Shown here: positions 7,562-19,904 of the stretch, piece after piece
Layout of the letters: each line of letters opens with the position of its first letter
Position numbering within the stretch: the first letter of the stretch is position 1
NCBI RefSeq assembly: GCF_007097145.1
Contig: NZ_VJVZ01000010.1
Location: 1 to 64,000, forward strand
Direction: 5' to 3'
Source: Flavobacterium zepuense
Lineage (GTDB): Bacteria > Bacteroidota > Bacteroidia > Flavobacteriales > Flavobacteriaceae
Length of the DNA stretch: 64,000 nucleotides
Notes under the pieces: model-generated
What the model saw: only the letters and a program-made list of their open reading frames with translations
Database searches by the model: none
What the model was told of the DNA's origin: nothing
Made by a program: the position numbers and the translations under genes

Positions 7562-9499
7562 CTAAAAATATCTCTTTTTAGATGTAAGTGGCTGTATTCC
7601 TTCTAACGTAGGGGTTACCGTTACAATGTTACCCTTATCATCAAACGTTAATTTATCTATGCATAGCTCGCGGTTGTAACCGGCAGCATCGCCCATTGTA
7701 ATACCATCAGGTATAGCGAAACGGTGGTACACTATATACCATTCGTCTTTGCCCGGCACCTGTATAACCGAGTTATGCCCTGTGCCATAAATACCTTTTG
7801 CAGGGTTCTTAGCAATTACTAAATTGTCTTTACCAATAGTTAGCGGCCCAACCGGGCTTGTTGCTGTAGCGTAACGCACCTTGTAATTTTCGCTACGGGT
7901 ATCATCCTCAGACCATAAGAAGTAGTACTTGCCGTTTCTGTAAAATACTTCGGTACCTTCCCTAAAGCTTTCATTAGGAGTAATTATTTTAAGGGTACTT
8001 TCTTTGATAGATATCATATCTTCATTAAGCTCGGCAACAGCCATATAGCCATTACCCCAGTACAGGTAGGTTTTACCCGTTTTAGGATCGGTAAATACAT
8101 CCGGGTCTATTACCTGCCCGCCCAAGCCTTCAGGATTTGCAGATAGCAACGCCTTGCCGCTATCCTTAAACGGACCCGCAGGATCATCGGCTACAGCCAC
8201 CCCAACTTTTTGAGCAGCAGTAAAGTAGTAAAAATATTTGTACTTGCCTTTAATCTTTTTCTCTACAATGGTTGGTGCCCAGGCGTTACGGTTTCCCCAA
8301 GGCACATCCTTTTTAAGGTCAAGGATAATGCCCTCATCCTTCCAGTCTACAAGGTTATCCGATGAAAAGGTTTTAAAGTAGTAGCCACCCCAGCCATCAA
8401 AGCCATCACTGGTAGGATACAGGTAGTATTTACCTGTCTTATTGGAATATAGCACTTCAGGATCGGCGTAAAAACCTTCCAATGCCGGGTTATTGTTAAT
8501 AACCGTAAGCCCTTTTGGAGTACCCCACTTGGCCAACAACACTTTTAGCTCACTTCTTGTAATTGGCATAACCGTGCCGTGGCGCGGTTTAAAATCCATT
8601 TTTACATCGCTGTCGATAACTTTAAAATGCTCTAAATCTTCACTTTTTGTAAACTGATATTGCCCTTTTTTGTACACATCATACATCAAAATATACTCTT
8701 TAGAGTTGTTCAGTTTAAACACCCCTGCCCCTTCTACACTTTCGGGAGTTTGTTGCAGGTAATTATCGTTTTCTTTCCAATTGTTGGATGTGAGGCTGCT
8801 TGTGGTTGCCACCTTAATACCGGCAGTTTCTGTTTCTGTTTTATAAAACAGGTGGTACACACCATCTTTTATAATGATATCGCCATCTATGCATGCCTTG
8901 CCCGATTTTGGCACGAACAGCAGCTTAGGCGCTGCCTCAAGGCCTGTAAAATCTTTATTGGCATATGCGTAATAGATCTTATCCGGGTCGGCGCCATGCT
9001 GAAGCGAAAAATATATCATGTACTTGCCGGCAGCCTCATCATAAATGGTTTGTGGTGCCCATACGCGTTTTAGGTTCTCGTTATTGGGATATTGCTTCTG
9101 GATATTTACAACAGATGACGACCAGTTAACCAGATCGGTCGACTTTAACAACACCATAGCCCTGTTAGAGTCCCAGCCTTTTTCGGCGGTCATATCGGTT
9201 ACAACCATGTAAAAGGTTTTGCCATCCTGCCCCCTTAAAATATGAGGGTCGCGAACGCCACCGGTAGAACTTATCTTTTTAGGATCTAAAACCGGTTTGT
9301 TGTCGTTAAGGGCTTTGTAATCGTAGCCATCCATACTAACAGCAAAACGGATAGCTTCGCCATCATCTTTGTTACCTGTAAAATAGGTAAACAGGTAGGC
9401 TGTAAAATCTTTTTTGGCAGGCGAAGCCGGTGCCTGGGCACTAACTTTAGGTATTGCAACTGCTACTAAAAATGCAAGTGCGGTAAGTGTTTTTTTCAT
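7562..9499 (-). CDS. Secreted tandem GH43 glycosidase (arabinosidase/xylosidase type)
   Basis: 645 residues with a Sec signal (about 1-21) and two five-bladed-propeller GH43 domains (about 31-325 and 335-645). Each appears to keep the GH43 acidic triad. Domain 1: D84 (VRDPHIL), D205 (CIDGD), E256 (SVEGAGVF). Domain 2: D346 (YADPEVL), D464 (VIDPDVF), E513 (REGTEVF). GH43 enzymes are inverting alpha-L-arabinofuranosidases, beta-xylosidases or exo-beta-1,3-galactosidases; which of these applies cannot be read from sequence alone. Last gene of the operon, 9 bases after the GH43-like/GH51 gene, which suggests joint removal of arabinose side chains. Likely periplasmic. Confidence 0.88.
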   Translation of the reverse strand: MKKTLTALAFLVAVAIPKVSAQAPASPAKKDFTAYLFTYFTGNKDDGEAIRFAVSMDGYDYKALNDNKPVLDPKKISSTGGVRDPHILRGQDGKTFYMVVTDMTAEKGWDSNRAMVLLKSTDLVNWSSSVVNIQKQYPNNENLKRVWAPQTIYDEAAGKYMIYFSLQHGADPDKIYYAYANKDFTGLEAAPKLLFVPKSGKACIDGDIIIKDGVYHLFYKTETETAGIKVATTSSLTSNNWKENDNYLQQTPESVEGAGVFKLNNSKEYILMYDVYKKGQYQFTKSEDLEHFKVIDSDVKMDFKPRHGTVMPITRSELKVLLAKWGTPKGLTVINNNPALEGFYADPEVLYSNKTGKYYLYPTSDGFDGWGGYYFKTFSSDNLVDWKDEGIILDLKKDVPWGNRNAWAPTIVEKKIKGKYKYFYYFTAAQKVGVAVADDPAGPFKDSGKALLSANPEGLGGQVIDPDVFTDPKTGKTYLYWGNGYMAVAELNEDMISIKESTLKIITPNESFREGTEVFYRNGKYYFLWSEDDTRSENYKVRYATATSPVGPLTIGKDNLVIAKNPAKGIYGTGHNSVIQVPGKDEWYIVYHRFAIPDGITMGDAAGYNRELCIDKLTFDDKGNIVTVTPTLEGIQPLTSKKRYF

Positions 9500-9508
9500 T
9501 GATCTTTA

Positions 9509-12091
9509 TTACTTTGTTTTAATACGGATAATAGTAAACGAGTACGGAGCCAGCCCTTTAGCAACAGCTTCGGCGACAGGCATAGATACTACAACAGGCA
9601 ACACTGCCGTTTTTTCTTTAGCGTTGCCTTTAAAAGTAGTATAGCTAACTGCCCCTTTTGCAGTTATGCCTTTAAAATCTATTTCTGGCTTAACGGAAAC
9701 CGGCAGCATGTTTACCAGCTTTACAATTATGTCGCCTGACTTTGAATCTTTAACCGTAGACACCCCAATGCGTTTTTGCAGATCGTTGTTGTTATCCGAA
9801 AGTTTGATGGTATTCTGAATATAGCTGTCGCCTGCATTTTGCCCGTACAGTTGCTGCACATAGTAGTTTACAGTAGGCATAACCTCTGTATTATTAAAAT
9901 ATACTAAATCAGGATTCCATTGGGTGTGCTGCTCCTTGGCTAAAAGCGGCGCGTAAGATGCCATGCTAACTACATCGCCATTGCGTTCTAGAGCCGAGAG
10001 ATATAAAGCTTCCGCCAGCGCGTTATAGATAGTGCTGCCCCATGAGGCATATTCGCCAAGGTATACTTTAGATTTTGAACGGTCATAACTATCGTAAAAA
10101 TCCTGGTTGTTTATAAACCAGCCCGGCTGCTCGTAGTAATGCTCATCTACCATATTAATGTTCAGCTTATCGGCAATTGCCCAGCCTTCACGGTAATCGG
10201 CCCCCTCAAAAAACGGCCCTACAGTACCTATTACAATAATGTTGGGGTATTTTTTCTTAACGGCATTTACTATCATGGTGTAGCGCTCCTCAAAAACATC
10301 GGTAATAAGGTCTTCGTTGCCTATGCCAATATATTTTAGGTTAAATGGCTTGGGATGCCCCGCCTCGGCACGTTTCTTACCCCAGGTAGTGGTAGCTGCG
10401 CCATTGGCATATTCTATAAGATCGAGCACATCCTGAACGTACTCGTCCATGTGCTCCATAGGGATGCCGAACTGCTGCCCTGCCCCACCGGTACCCGAAT
10501 TTTGGCACGGAACACCCGCTGCCAGTACCGGCACAGGTTCTGACCCCATATCTTCGCAGTACTGAAAATATTCAAAATAGCCTAAGCCTACCGTTTGGTG
10601 GTAACCCCAAAGGTTACGCATGGGCACGCGAGACTCTAATGGGCCTATAGTGTTCTTCCAACGGTAAATGTTGCCCAGGCCGTCGCCATGTGCCACACAC
10701 CCACCGGGAAAACGCATAAAGCGTGGCTTAAGCCCGGCAACGGTTTGCGCCAGGTCTTCGCGAAGGCCATTCTTGCGGCCTTTGTAGGTTTTTTGAGGGA
10801 AAAGCGACACCATATCTACCGCCGTTTCTTCGGATGTGCTTATCTCTAAGAAACCATCAGTTATAGTTTTAGAAGGTTTTAGTACCGCAATATATTTTTT
10901 CCAAGAGCTACCCGGTGTAACGGTAGTTTCTGCAACCACATTGCCCGCCGCATCTTTAAGTTTTACCGTGCATTTTGCCCCTTTCGCAAATAGGCTAAAG
11001 TCATACTTATCTCCTGCTTTTAGCGCAATACCGTCGAAACCACTATTGGTAATCGCGCCGTTTTTTAAAACTGCATAGTGTGAATTGTTGGTATGGATGC
11101 CATTAACGCTATCAAGCCTGAAGCTACCGCTCCATGAAGTTGTATGGTTCCATTTTTCATCACGGCCCTCTTTGTCGCTAAGGGCGTATTCAAAATCACG
11201 GTTTTGTATTAATTCTGCATACAGCCCGCCATCAGCAGCGTAATTAATGTCTTCAAAAAAAACACCCATAAGCATATCGCTTATTTTTTTGTTTTGCGAT
11301 GCATCAATTGTAATCTTTGCTGTAACAGGCTTTAACTCGGCAAACAGGGCAGCATCCGTTTCCGGAGTTACCTTGTTGTGCTCATTTTTGTATTTTACCG
11401 CCTGCATGCTTTTGGTAAGGTTTTCTACCATAGCCCACGGCACTTCTGTTATAGTCCCCTGCTGTTGTACACCTGCAAGTGTAACAGTGGTGCGGAGGTT
11501 TTTACGGTCGACTTTTAGCCCGGTACGCGTTGTAGTAAATGTTTTAAAATCTTTTGTAGATGTTGCAAACTCATTAGCATATTCAGCAGTCCTATAACCA
11601 CTAAGCCAACTTATGGTGTAGGCATTTTTATCTGCAAACACCTCTAAATCTATTACATTGTTAAAGAAATTCTCAGTACTGCCAATACCTTTCATTATAG
11701 GAACATACGTTTGGCGGTTCCAGGTAGCAAGGTCGTTAGAGGCTGCGTGTGCCAGTACAAAGTCGGTTTCGTTAACGCTCCAAAGGCAATGATACATACC
11801 AGCATCATCTTTAAATAAAAACGGGCTCAGCATTCTTTTCTGGCTGCCCCAGCGGCCGTAATCACATTTTAAAAAACTGTGCTCAGGCCCTATGGCGCTC
11901 CAGTTAACCTTATCGTTGCTCCAGGCATAGTGCAGCCCGTTCTGCCCTTTATTATCAAGCGTGGCATACGCAAAAAGGTACACCTTATCGGGGCTTTTGT
12001 GTTTTGGCTTAACGCCGAAAGCCGACAATATAAATGCCGCAGCCAATAACAGGCATGCGGACATTAATGTATTTATTGTAAACCTTTTCAT
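9509..12091 (-). CDS. GH51 alpha-L-arabinofuranosidase with N-terminal GH43-like domain
   Basis: 860 residues with an N-terminal signal (about 1-25). Residues about 33-250 resemble a GH43-type propeller ('GLHYAWSNDKVNWSAIGP', 'MLSPFLFKDDAGMYHCLWS', 'AASNDLATWNRQTYVPIM') in which I do not find a full acidic triad, so it may be a binding module. Residues about 255-860 are GH51: acid/base E593 in 'GIGNED' and nucleophile E680 in 'YLGEYAS', plus the C-terminal beta-domain. GH51 retaining enzymes release alpha-L-arabinofuranose from arabinoxylan, arabinan or arabinogalactan. It sits 9 bases before the GH43 gene and 2 bases after the GH27 gene, so it is translationally close-packed. Confidence 0.9.
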   Translation of the reverse strand: MKRFTINTLMSACLLLAAAFILSAFGVKPKHKSPDKVYLFAYATLDNKGQNGLHYAWSNDKVNWSAIGPEHSFLKCDYGRWGSQKRMLSPFLFKDDAGMYHCLWSVNETDFVLAHAASNDLATWNRQTYVPIMKGIGSTENFFNNVIDLEVFADKNAYTISWLSGYRTAEYANEFATSTKDFKTFTTTRTGLKVDRKNLRTTVTLAGVQQQGTITEVPWAMVENLTKSMQAVKYKNEHNKVTPETDAALFAELKPVTAKITIDASQNKKISDMLMGVFFEDINYAADGGLYAELIQNRDFEYALSDKEGRDEKWNHTTSWSGSFRLDSVNGIHTNNSHYAVLKNGAITNSGFDGIALKAGDKYDFSLFAKGAKCTVKLKDAAGNVVAETTVTPGSSWKKYIAVLKPSKTITDGFLEISTSEETAVDMVSLFPQKTYKGRKNGLREDLAQTVAGLKPRFMRFPGGCVAHGDGLGNIYRWKNTIGPLESRVPMRNLWGYHQTVGLGYFEYFQYCEDMGSEPVPVLAAGVPCQNSGTGGAGQQFGIPMEHMDEYVQDVLDLIEYANGAATTTWGKKRAEAGHPKPFNLKYIGIGNEDLITDVFEERYTMIVNAVKKKYPNIIVIGTVGPFFEGADYREGWAIADKLNINMVDEHYYEQPGWFINNQDFYDSYDRSKSKVYLGEYASWGSTIYNALAEALYLSALERNGDVVSMASYAPLLAKEQHTQWNPDLVYFNNTEVMPTVNYYVQQLYGQNAGDSYIQNTIKLSDNNNDLQKRIGVSTVKDSKSGDIIVKLVNMLPVSVKPEIDFKGITAKGAVSYTTFKGNAKEKTAVLPVVVSMPVAEAVAKGLAPYSFTIIRIKTK

Positions 12092-12093
12092 AA

Positions 12094-13464
12094 TTATTTA
12101 TTCAATTTGTACAGAACTGAAGCATGCGGCCTTAGCTTTGCTGATACGTTACCTGTAGCTTCACCCGATGCAGATCCGCCTTTGCCTGTCCACATATCAG
12201 TTATTTTAGCCTTACCGGTAATGCCCACATCAGATAACGGTACCGATACCTCAGTTTCAGCATCCGAAACATTAAACAGGGCAAGGTATACGCTGCCGTC
12301 TTTTTCGTTTTTAGAGGTAATAGCAATTTTGCCGTCTTTTTGGAAAAGCTGTTTTACACCGGTGCCTTCGCGGTGCATTTTAAGTACCTCATCATTAGTA
12401 AGTAATGATAGTGTAAAGGCATCGTTGCTTGGCATATCGCCACCAAACATCAACGGCGATTTAAATATGGTAAAGAAGTTCATAAGCAGGTACTGCTCAT
12501 CCTTGGTAAGGCGCGTCATGCGGTCTTCGCCACGTTCTCCCCTAACCGATATACGCCCAAGCGGAATCATATCGCAGTCCGGCCATGTGCCCGGCGCAAT
12601 GTAGGGGTACCATTTTTGGCTTACTTCCATAAGGTGGGTAATGTGCGGCCAGGTGTCCCAAACGTCATCTACCATACGCCACATATTTGCATGGGTGCTA
12701 ACGTGTGCAGCAGCTTCAATAGGGGTTTCTCCCGGCGATGTGCTAAGTACTATTTTCCTACCGCAGTTGTCTATCGCTTTACGGATAAGGTTTATTTCGC
12801 CCTCATGGTACGGTGCAGAAAGGTCGTCTATCTTAATAAAGTCAACTCCCCATGATGCATACATTTCTATGATAGAGTTGTAATACTCCTGTGCGCCCGG
12901 CTTATCAGCCACAATGGTGTAGTTGTCCTGCAGCCATTTGCACTGTAGCTCTGTACTATAGATCATATCAGCAGTAATGCCGTTAGTGCCTTTTATAGAC
13001 ATTTTTTCCTCTACTGCTTTTTTAGGTATGCCGCGCATTATGTGTATGCCGTATTTTAGCCCTTTGCTGTGTACATAATCGGCCAGACTTTTAAAGCCAT
13101 TGTTATTTGCCGCCGATGGAAAACGGTTTACAGCAGGCTGGTAACGCCCGTACTGGTCTATAACATAACGCGGGTCGGTTTGGTTATAGCCACCGGCCTT
13201 GTCATTTTCTACATACCAACGTATATCGGTTACAATGTACTCCCAGCCGTGCTTTTTAAGGTTGACGGCCATATAATCGGCATTGGCTTTAACTTCTGCC
13301 TCGGTAACAGTAGGCCCATAGCAGTCCCAGCTGTTCCATCCCATTGGCGGGGTTTGTGCCCAGCTTTTAAAATCGTCTTTACCCGATGTTTTTTTTGTAG
13401 AAGAACACCCTGTAATAACAAGGCAGACCATTGCAAATAATACTGTTGTTTGTCTAAAATTCAT
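12094..13464 (-). CDS. GH27 alpha-galactosidase-type lipoprotein
   Basis: 456 residues with a lipoprotein signal (Cys20 in 'VITGC'). The (beta/alpha)8 domain starts at 'TPPMGWNSWDCYGPTVTE', the classic GH27/GH36 opening. Probable nucleophile D213 in 'DFIKIDD'. The later 'DVWDTW' aligns with the GH27 D-I-x-D-x-W motif, giving D267 as acid/base. A C-terminal beta-sandwich follows ('GKIAITSKNEKDGSVYLALFN'). Family activities include alpha-galactosidase, alpha-N-acetylgalactosaminidase and beta-L-arabinopyranosidase; the last is attractive in an arabinogalactan locus but cannot be decided here. The 164-base gap to the upstream GH2 gene is filled by a 7-base-period repeat. Confidence 0.88.
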   Translation of the reverse strand: MNFRQTTVLFAMVCLVITGCSSTKKTSGKDDFKSWAQTPPMGWNSWDCYGPTVTEAEVKANADYMAVNLKKHGWEYIVTDIRWYVENDKAGGYNQTDPRYVIDQYGRYQPAVNRFPSAANNNGFKSLADYVHSKGLKYGIHIMRGIPKKAVEEKMSIKGTNGITADMIYSTELQCKWLQDNYTIVADKPGAQEYYNSIIEMYASWGVDFIKIDDLSAPYHEGEINLIRKAIDNCGRKIVLSTSPGETPIEAAAHVSTHANMWRMVDDVWDTWPHITHLMEVSQKWYPYIAPGTWPDCDMIPLGRISVRGERGEDRMTRLTKDEQYLLMNFFTIFKSPLMFGGDMPSNDAFTLSLLTNDEVLKMHREGTGVKQLFQKDGKIAITSKNEKDGSVYLALFNVSDAETEVSVPLSDVGITGKAKITDMWTGKGGSASGEATGNVSAKLRPHASVLYKLNK

Positions 13465-13514
13465 GTGTGGTTTAATCTATTGGTTAACTATTTTGTGTCT
13501 GCCACAAGGCAGTC

Positions 13515-13641
13515 TTGCTTATTGTCTATTGCTTATTGCCTATTGCTTTATTGCCTATTGCTTTTATTGCCTATTGCTTTATTGCCCATTGCTTTATTGC
13601 CCATTGCTTATTACCTATTGCTTATTGCCTATTGCTTATTG
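13515..13641. repeat. Degenerate (ATTGCYT)n tandem repeat between GH2 and GH27 genes
   Basis: About 17 units of ATTGCCT/ATTGCTT with occasional 8- and 9-base units, in an otherwise unrelated spacer. The block enters the coding region: the last four residues (NNKQ) and the stop codon of the GH2 gene at 13629-15497 are written in repeat units. The alternation of CCT and CTT units is regular. Confidence 0.85.
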
Positions 13642-15497
13642 TTAGCAGCTTTCTCTTTATCCACTATCTTTTTATAATACGCCTGCATTGCATAAAAGGC
13701 TTTTTTCTTTTGCCCGTCTTTGCTTATAAGCCCCTTGGTATTCCAACCCTCCTGGTAGGTTGGGTTGTTACGCTTAGGCGAACGGAAATCGGCCAGTATC
13801 CATGGCGAGATACCACTGTAACTATCCGGAAACTGGTTTTCGAACATTTTTATTTGCTCTTGGTAAAACCATTCCTGGTACTCTTCACTAAAGCGGGCTG
13901 TTTTATCTGCATGAAAGCCAAAGTTACCTTCGGCACCGGTCTCGCTTATAAAAAAAGGCTTGTCATACGCCACGCTCCATTTTGCCGTGCGGCAATCGGC
14001 AGGTGTGCCCCTGTACCAGCCCAGGTATTCATTCAGGGCAACAATATCGGTATACTCGCCAAGTGGGTCGTCTACGTGGTTTACGCCCTCGTTATAGCCT
14101 ACTTCCAGCGCGGCAGATACCAATCTTGAGCCATCCAGCTTTTTAGCCATCTTGGCCAGTGTACTCATAAACGTGGTACGTGTAGGGCTAACAGGTGTTT
14201 CGTTACCAACCGACCAGATGATGATACTCGCCCTGTTACGGTCGCGTGTTACCATCTCGGTCAATTGCTTTTTAGCCTTTACCAATACTTCCGGGTTGCC
14301 GAATTCTATCGTCCAGTACACCGGTATCTCGCTCCACACCATAAGGCCAAGCGAATCGGCTACGCGGGTCATGTTCTCGCTGTGCGGATAATGTGCCAGC
14401 CTAACCATGTTACAGTTAAGCTCCTTAGCCCAGCCTAACAACTGGTTGGCATCTTTAACGCTGTGTGCACGGCGTATTTGCTGCGGAATCTCCTCATGGA
14501 TGCTGATGCCCCTTAAAAATACCTGGCTACCGTTAAGGATGATCTTTTTACCCGAAACCTCGATTTTCCTGAAACCTATCTTCTCTGAAACCGACTCATT
14601 ACCTAAAGCAAATTTTACCTGGTACAGCTTAGGGCTTTCCGGCGACCATAACCCTATTTTATTAGCTTCGAAGTTAAAGGCTACGCTATCCCCCTGTATG
14701 GCAAATTCTTTTTTAAGTTTCAGTTCCGGTATTTCTACCGAAACCTTTGCACCTGCAGCCGGGGCATTCATTTTTGCCCAACCGCTTAGTTTGTATTTAC
14801 CTTTTTTCTTAGCAGCCACAATATCCTGAGACGGGTCTAACTGCAAGTTATACTGCTGAATAAAATGTTCCGGTACCATAACCAGCTCAACATCGCGGGT
14901 AATTCCTCCGTAGTTCCACCAGTCGGTGTTAACGGTGGGTATTTCATCGGCATGGCGCCTGTTATCTACCCTTACCACTAAAAAGTTGTCTTTATCTTTT
15001 AAAAGCTCTTTAGGTATCTTAAAGTTAAAAGCCGTAAACCCGCCTTTGTGCATCCCAAGTTTTTTACCGTTTAGATACACGTGCGCCTCGTAGTTTACCG
15101 CACCGAAGTACAAATACACATCTTTGCCCACTGCCGCAGATGGCCTATCAAAATTGCGTTGGTACCAAACAGTGCCTTCATAATACAAAAACTGGTGATC
15201 CTGGCTGTTCCAGTCGCCCGGCACCTGTATGTTATAGGGCGCTTTGTAGCCGTGTTCCGTCCATTGGGTAGGGCCTTTAGGCTCGCTGTTGTTCCAGTAA
15301 GCCCCGGCATCTTTTTCGGGGCGCTCCTTAAAACGGTAATCGTAAAAGCCCGTATCATATGGGTCTACAATGTAATGCCAGGTGCCGTTAAGCGATACAT
15401 GCTCGCGGCCCTGCGTGTTCACAATAAGTGCATCCTGGGCGTTTGCGCTAAGCAAAACGCCCAAAATGGCTATGGCTGAGATAAATAATTTTTTCAT
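13629..15497 (-). CDS. GH2 beta-glucuronidase-like enzyme, secreted
   Basis: 622 residues with a signal peptide (about 1-20, 'SANAQ'). GH2 architecture: sugar-binding jelly roll ('YNIQVPGDWNSQ', 'YEGTVWYQRNF'), immunoglobulin-like domain, then TIM barrel. Acid/base E433 in 'IIIWSVGNETP', nucleophile E519 in 'FFISETGAEG'. The short length and the 'WNTKG' near residues 585-589 are notable: N586-x-K588 lines up with the N-x-K motif that binds the glucuronate carboxylate in beta-glucuronidases (compare 'GNKKG' in E. coli GUS). I therefore favour beta-glucuronidase over beta-galactosidase. 35 bases downstream of the LacZ-type gene. The C-terminus is written in repeat DNA. Confidence 0.85.
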   Translation of the reverse strand: MKKLFISAIAILGVLLSANAQDALIVNTQGREHVSLNGTWHYIVDPYDTGFYDYRFKERPEKDAGAYWNNSEPKGPTQWTEHGYKAPYNIQVPGDWNSQDHQFLYYEGTVWYQRNFDRPSAAVGKDVYLYFGAVNYEAHVYLNGKKLGMHKGGFTAFNFKIPKELLKDKDNFLVVRVDNRRHADEIPTVNTDWWNYGGITRDVELVMVPEHFIQQYNLQLDPSQDIVAAKKKGKYKLSGWAKMNAPAAGAKVSVEIPELKLKKEFAIQGDSVAFNFEANKIGLWSPESPKLYQVKFALGNESVSEKIGFRKIEVSGKKIILNGSQVFLRGISIHEEIPQQIRRAHSVKDANQLLGWAKELNCNMVRLAHYPHSENMTRVADSLGLMVWSEIPVYWTIEFGNPEVLVKAKKQLTEMVTRDRNRASIIIWSVGNETPVSPTRTTFMSTLAKMAKKLDGSRLVSAALEVGYNEGVNHVDDPLGEYTDIVALNEYLGWYRGTPADCRTAKWSVAYDKPFFISETGAEGNFGFHADKTARFSEEYQEWFYQEQIKMFENQFPDSYSGISPWILADFRSPKRNNPTYQEGWNTKGLISKDGQKKKAFYAMQAYYKKIVDKEKAANNKQ

Positions 15498-15532
15498 AAT
15501 TGTAATTGTTGGATAGATGTTTTGGATATTTT

Positions 15533-18661
<3,129 letters not shown>

Positions 18662-19876
18662 TTAATAGTTTTTATGGCGCAGCATGGCCTCTACAAGGTA
18701 GTAGTCGCCGTAGCTAAGCGGTGTATCAATTTCGGTTTTATTAGGCATGTTGCCCACGCCGTGCATTAGTATAAAGCCTCCGTTTGCTTTTAGTTTGGCT
18801 ATATATTCAGGGGTTAGCAGGTTGCCCAGTATCGTCTCAGCATCGGTTCGGAATTTATCTGCCAGTGTTTTATCAGAATATTTACTCAGTTCAAACAAGG
18901 CTGATGATATTATGGCTGCCGCCGATGAATCACGTAATGCATTGGGTATGCCAGGCGCGTTAAAATCCCAATAGGGTATCATGTCCTTTGGCAGATTAGG
19001 GTTGTTCAGGATAAAATTGGCAATATTTTCTGCCTGTTTAAGGTATTGGGCATCTTTAGTTTCGCGGTACATTACTACGTAGCCGTATAGGCCCCAGGCC
19101 TGCCCACGTGCCCACGCCGAATCATCGGCTGCGCCCTGGTTGGTAATTTGTTTGGTAACAGCCCCCGTATTGATATCGTAAACTACTTCATGATACGAAC
19201 TGAAATCTTTACGAAAATGGTTCTTCATGGTAGTATTGGCGTGGTTTACCGCAATTTTGTAGTACGTGCTGTCGCCACTGTGTTTTGTAGCCCAAAACAA
19301 CAACTCAAGGTTCATCATGTTATCAATAATAACCGGCATCTCATTAGCCGATGCATGGTTCCACGGCGCGCTATCCCAGGATTTTATGCATTTTGCCTTT
19401 TCGTTGTAGCGTGATGATAACGATTTGGCACTGTTCATAAGTATTTCTTCGTATTCTTTACTTGGAGAAAGGCGCTGCGCATTGCCAAAGCTGCAATACA
19501 TCATAAAGCCAAGATCGTGCGTTGATTTATTAAACTGCTCTTTTTTAAGATCCTGCAAAACCGTTTCCGCCTTTTTTTTCAGGTCGGCATCTTTATGGTC
19601 TTCGTTAAGGTATAAAAGTGTACCGGGGTAAAAGCCGCTGCACCACCAGCCTGAATCGCTTGTTTCTAACGAATCTTTATCGGCATGATAGGTTTTAGGA
19701 AAACGCCCCTGTGGGGTTATACTACCCAAATATTTGTATTGCGAAGCCGCAGTTTGCAGTGTTGTTTCTATTTTTTTATCCAGGCTGTCATCAGCTGCCT
19801 GCTCTTTTTGTTTTTCTTTTTGGCTGCATGATGCCAAAATAAGCAGCGTAAAAAGTGATACTAATTGTTTTTTCAT
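18662..19876 (-). CDS. GH88 unsaturated glucuronyl hydrolase, lipoprotein
   Basis: 404 residues with a lipoprotein signal (Cys17 in 'LASCSQ'). An (alpha/alpha)6 barrel of the GH88 family: 'WWCSGFYPGTLLYL', 'HDLGFMMYCSFGNA' with D121, 'NEMPVIIDNMMNLELLFW' with D185, and 'QGAADDSAWARGQAWGLYGYV'. The two Asp residues match the catalytic pair of unsaturated glucuronyl hydrolases, which hydrate and release the 4,5-unsaturated uronic acid left by polysaccharide lyases. This implies that a lyase acts upstream; the BNR_4 protein encoded 28 bases upstream is a candidate. The product would become 2-keto-3-deoxygluconate, the substrate of KdgK (6415-7419). Confidence 0.93.
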   Translation of the reverse strand: MKKQLVSLFTLLILASCSQKEKQKEQAADDSLDKKIETTLQTAASQYKYLGSITPQGRFPKTYHADKDSLETSDSGWWCSGFYPGTLLYLNEDHKDADLKKKAETVLQDLKKEQFNKSTHDLGFMMYCSFGNAQRLSPSKEYEEILMNSAKSLSSRYNEKAKCIKSWDSAPWNHASANEMPVIIDNMMNLELLFWATKHSGDSTYYKIAVNHANTTMKNHFRKDFSSYHEVVYDINTGAVTKQITNQGAADDSAWARGQAWGLYGYVVMYRETKDAQYLKQAENIANFILNNPNLPKDMIPYWDFNAPGIPNALRDSSAAAIISSALFELSKYSDKTLADKFRTDAETILGNLLTPEYIAKLKANGGFILMHGVGNMPNKTEIDTPLSYGDYYLVEAMLRHKNY

Positions 19877-19904
19877 GATGTTTTTGGAATTGGATATTTG
19901 TAAT

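Noticed and set aside
12107-12604. 165-residue plus-strand frame inside the GH27 gene
   Set aside because: It runs antisense to a well-matched GH27 domain and has no recognisable motif of its own.
13450-13677. Leu/Tyr/Ala-rich plus-strand frames over the heptad repeat
   Set aside because: Created by translating the ATTGCYT repeat in three frames; several frames are open at once, which is typical of simple repeats rather than genes.
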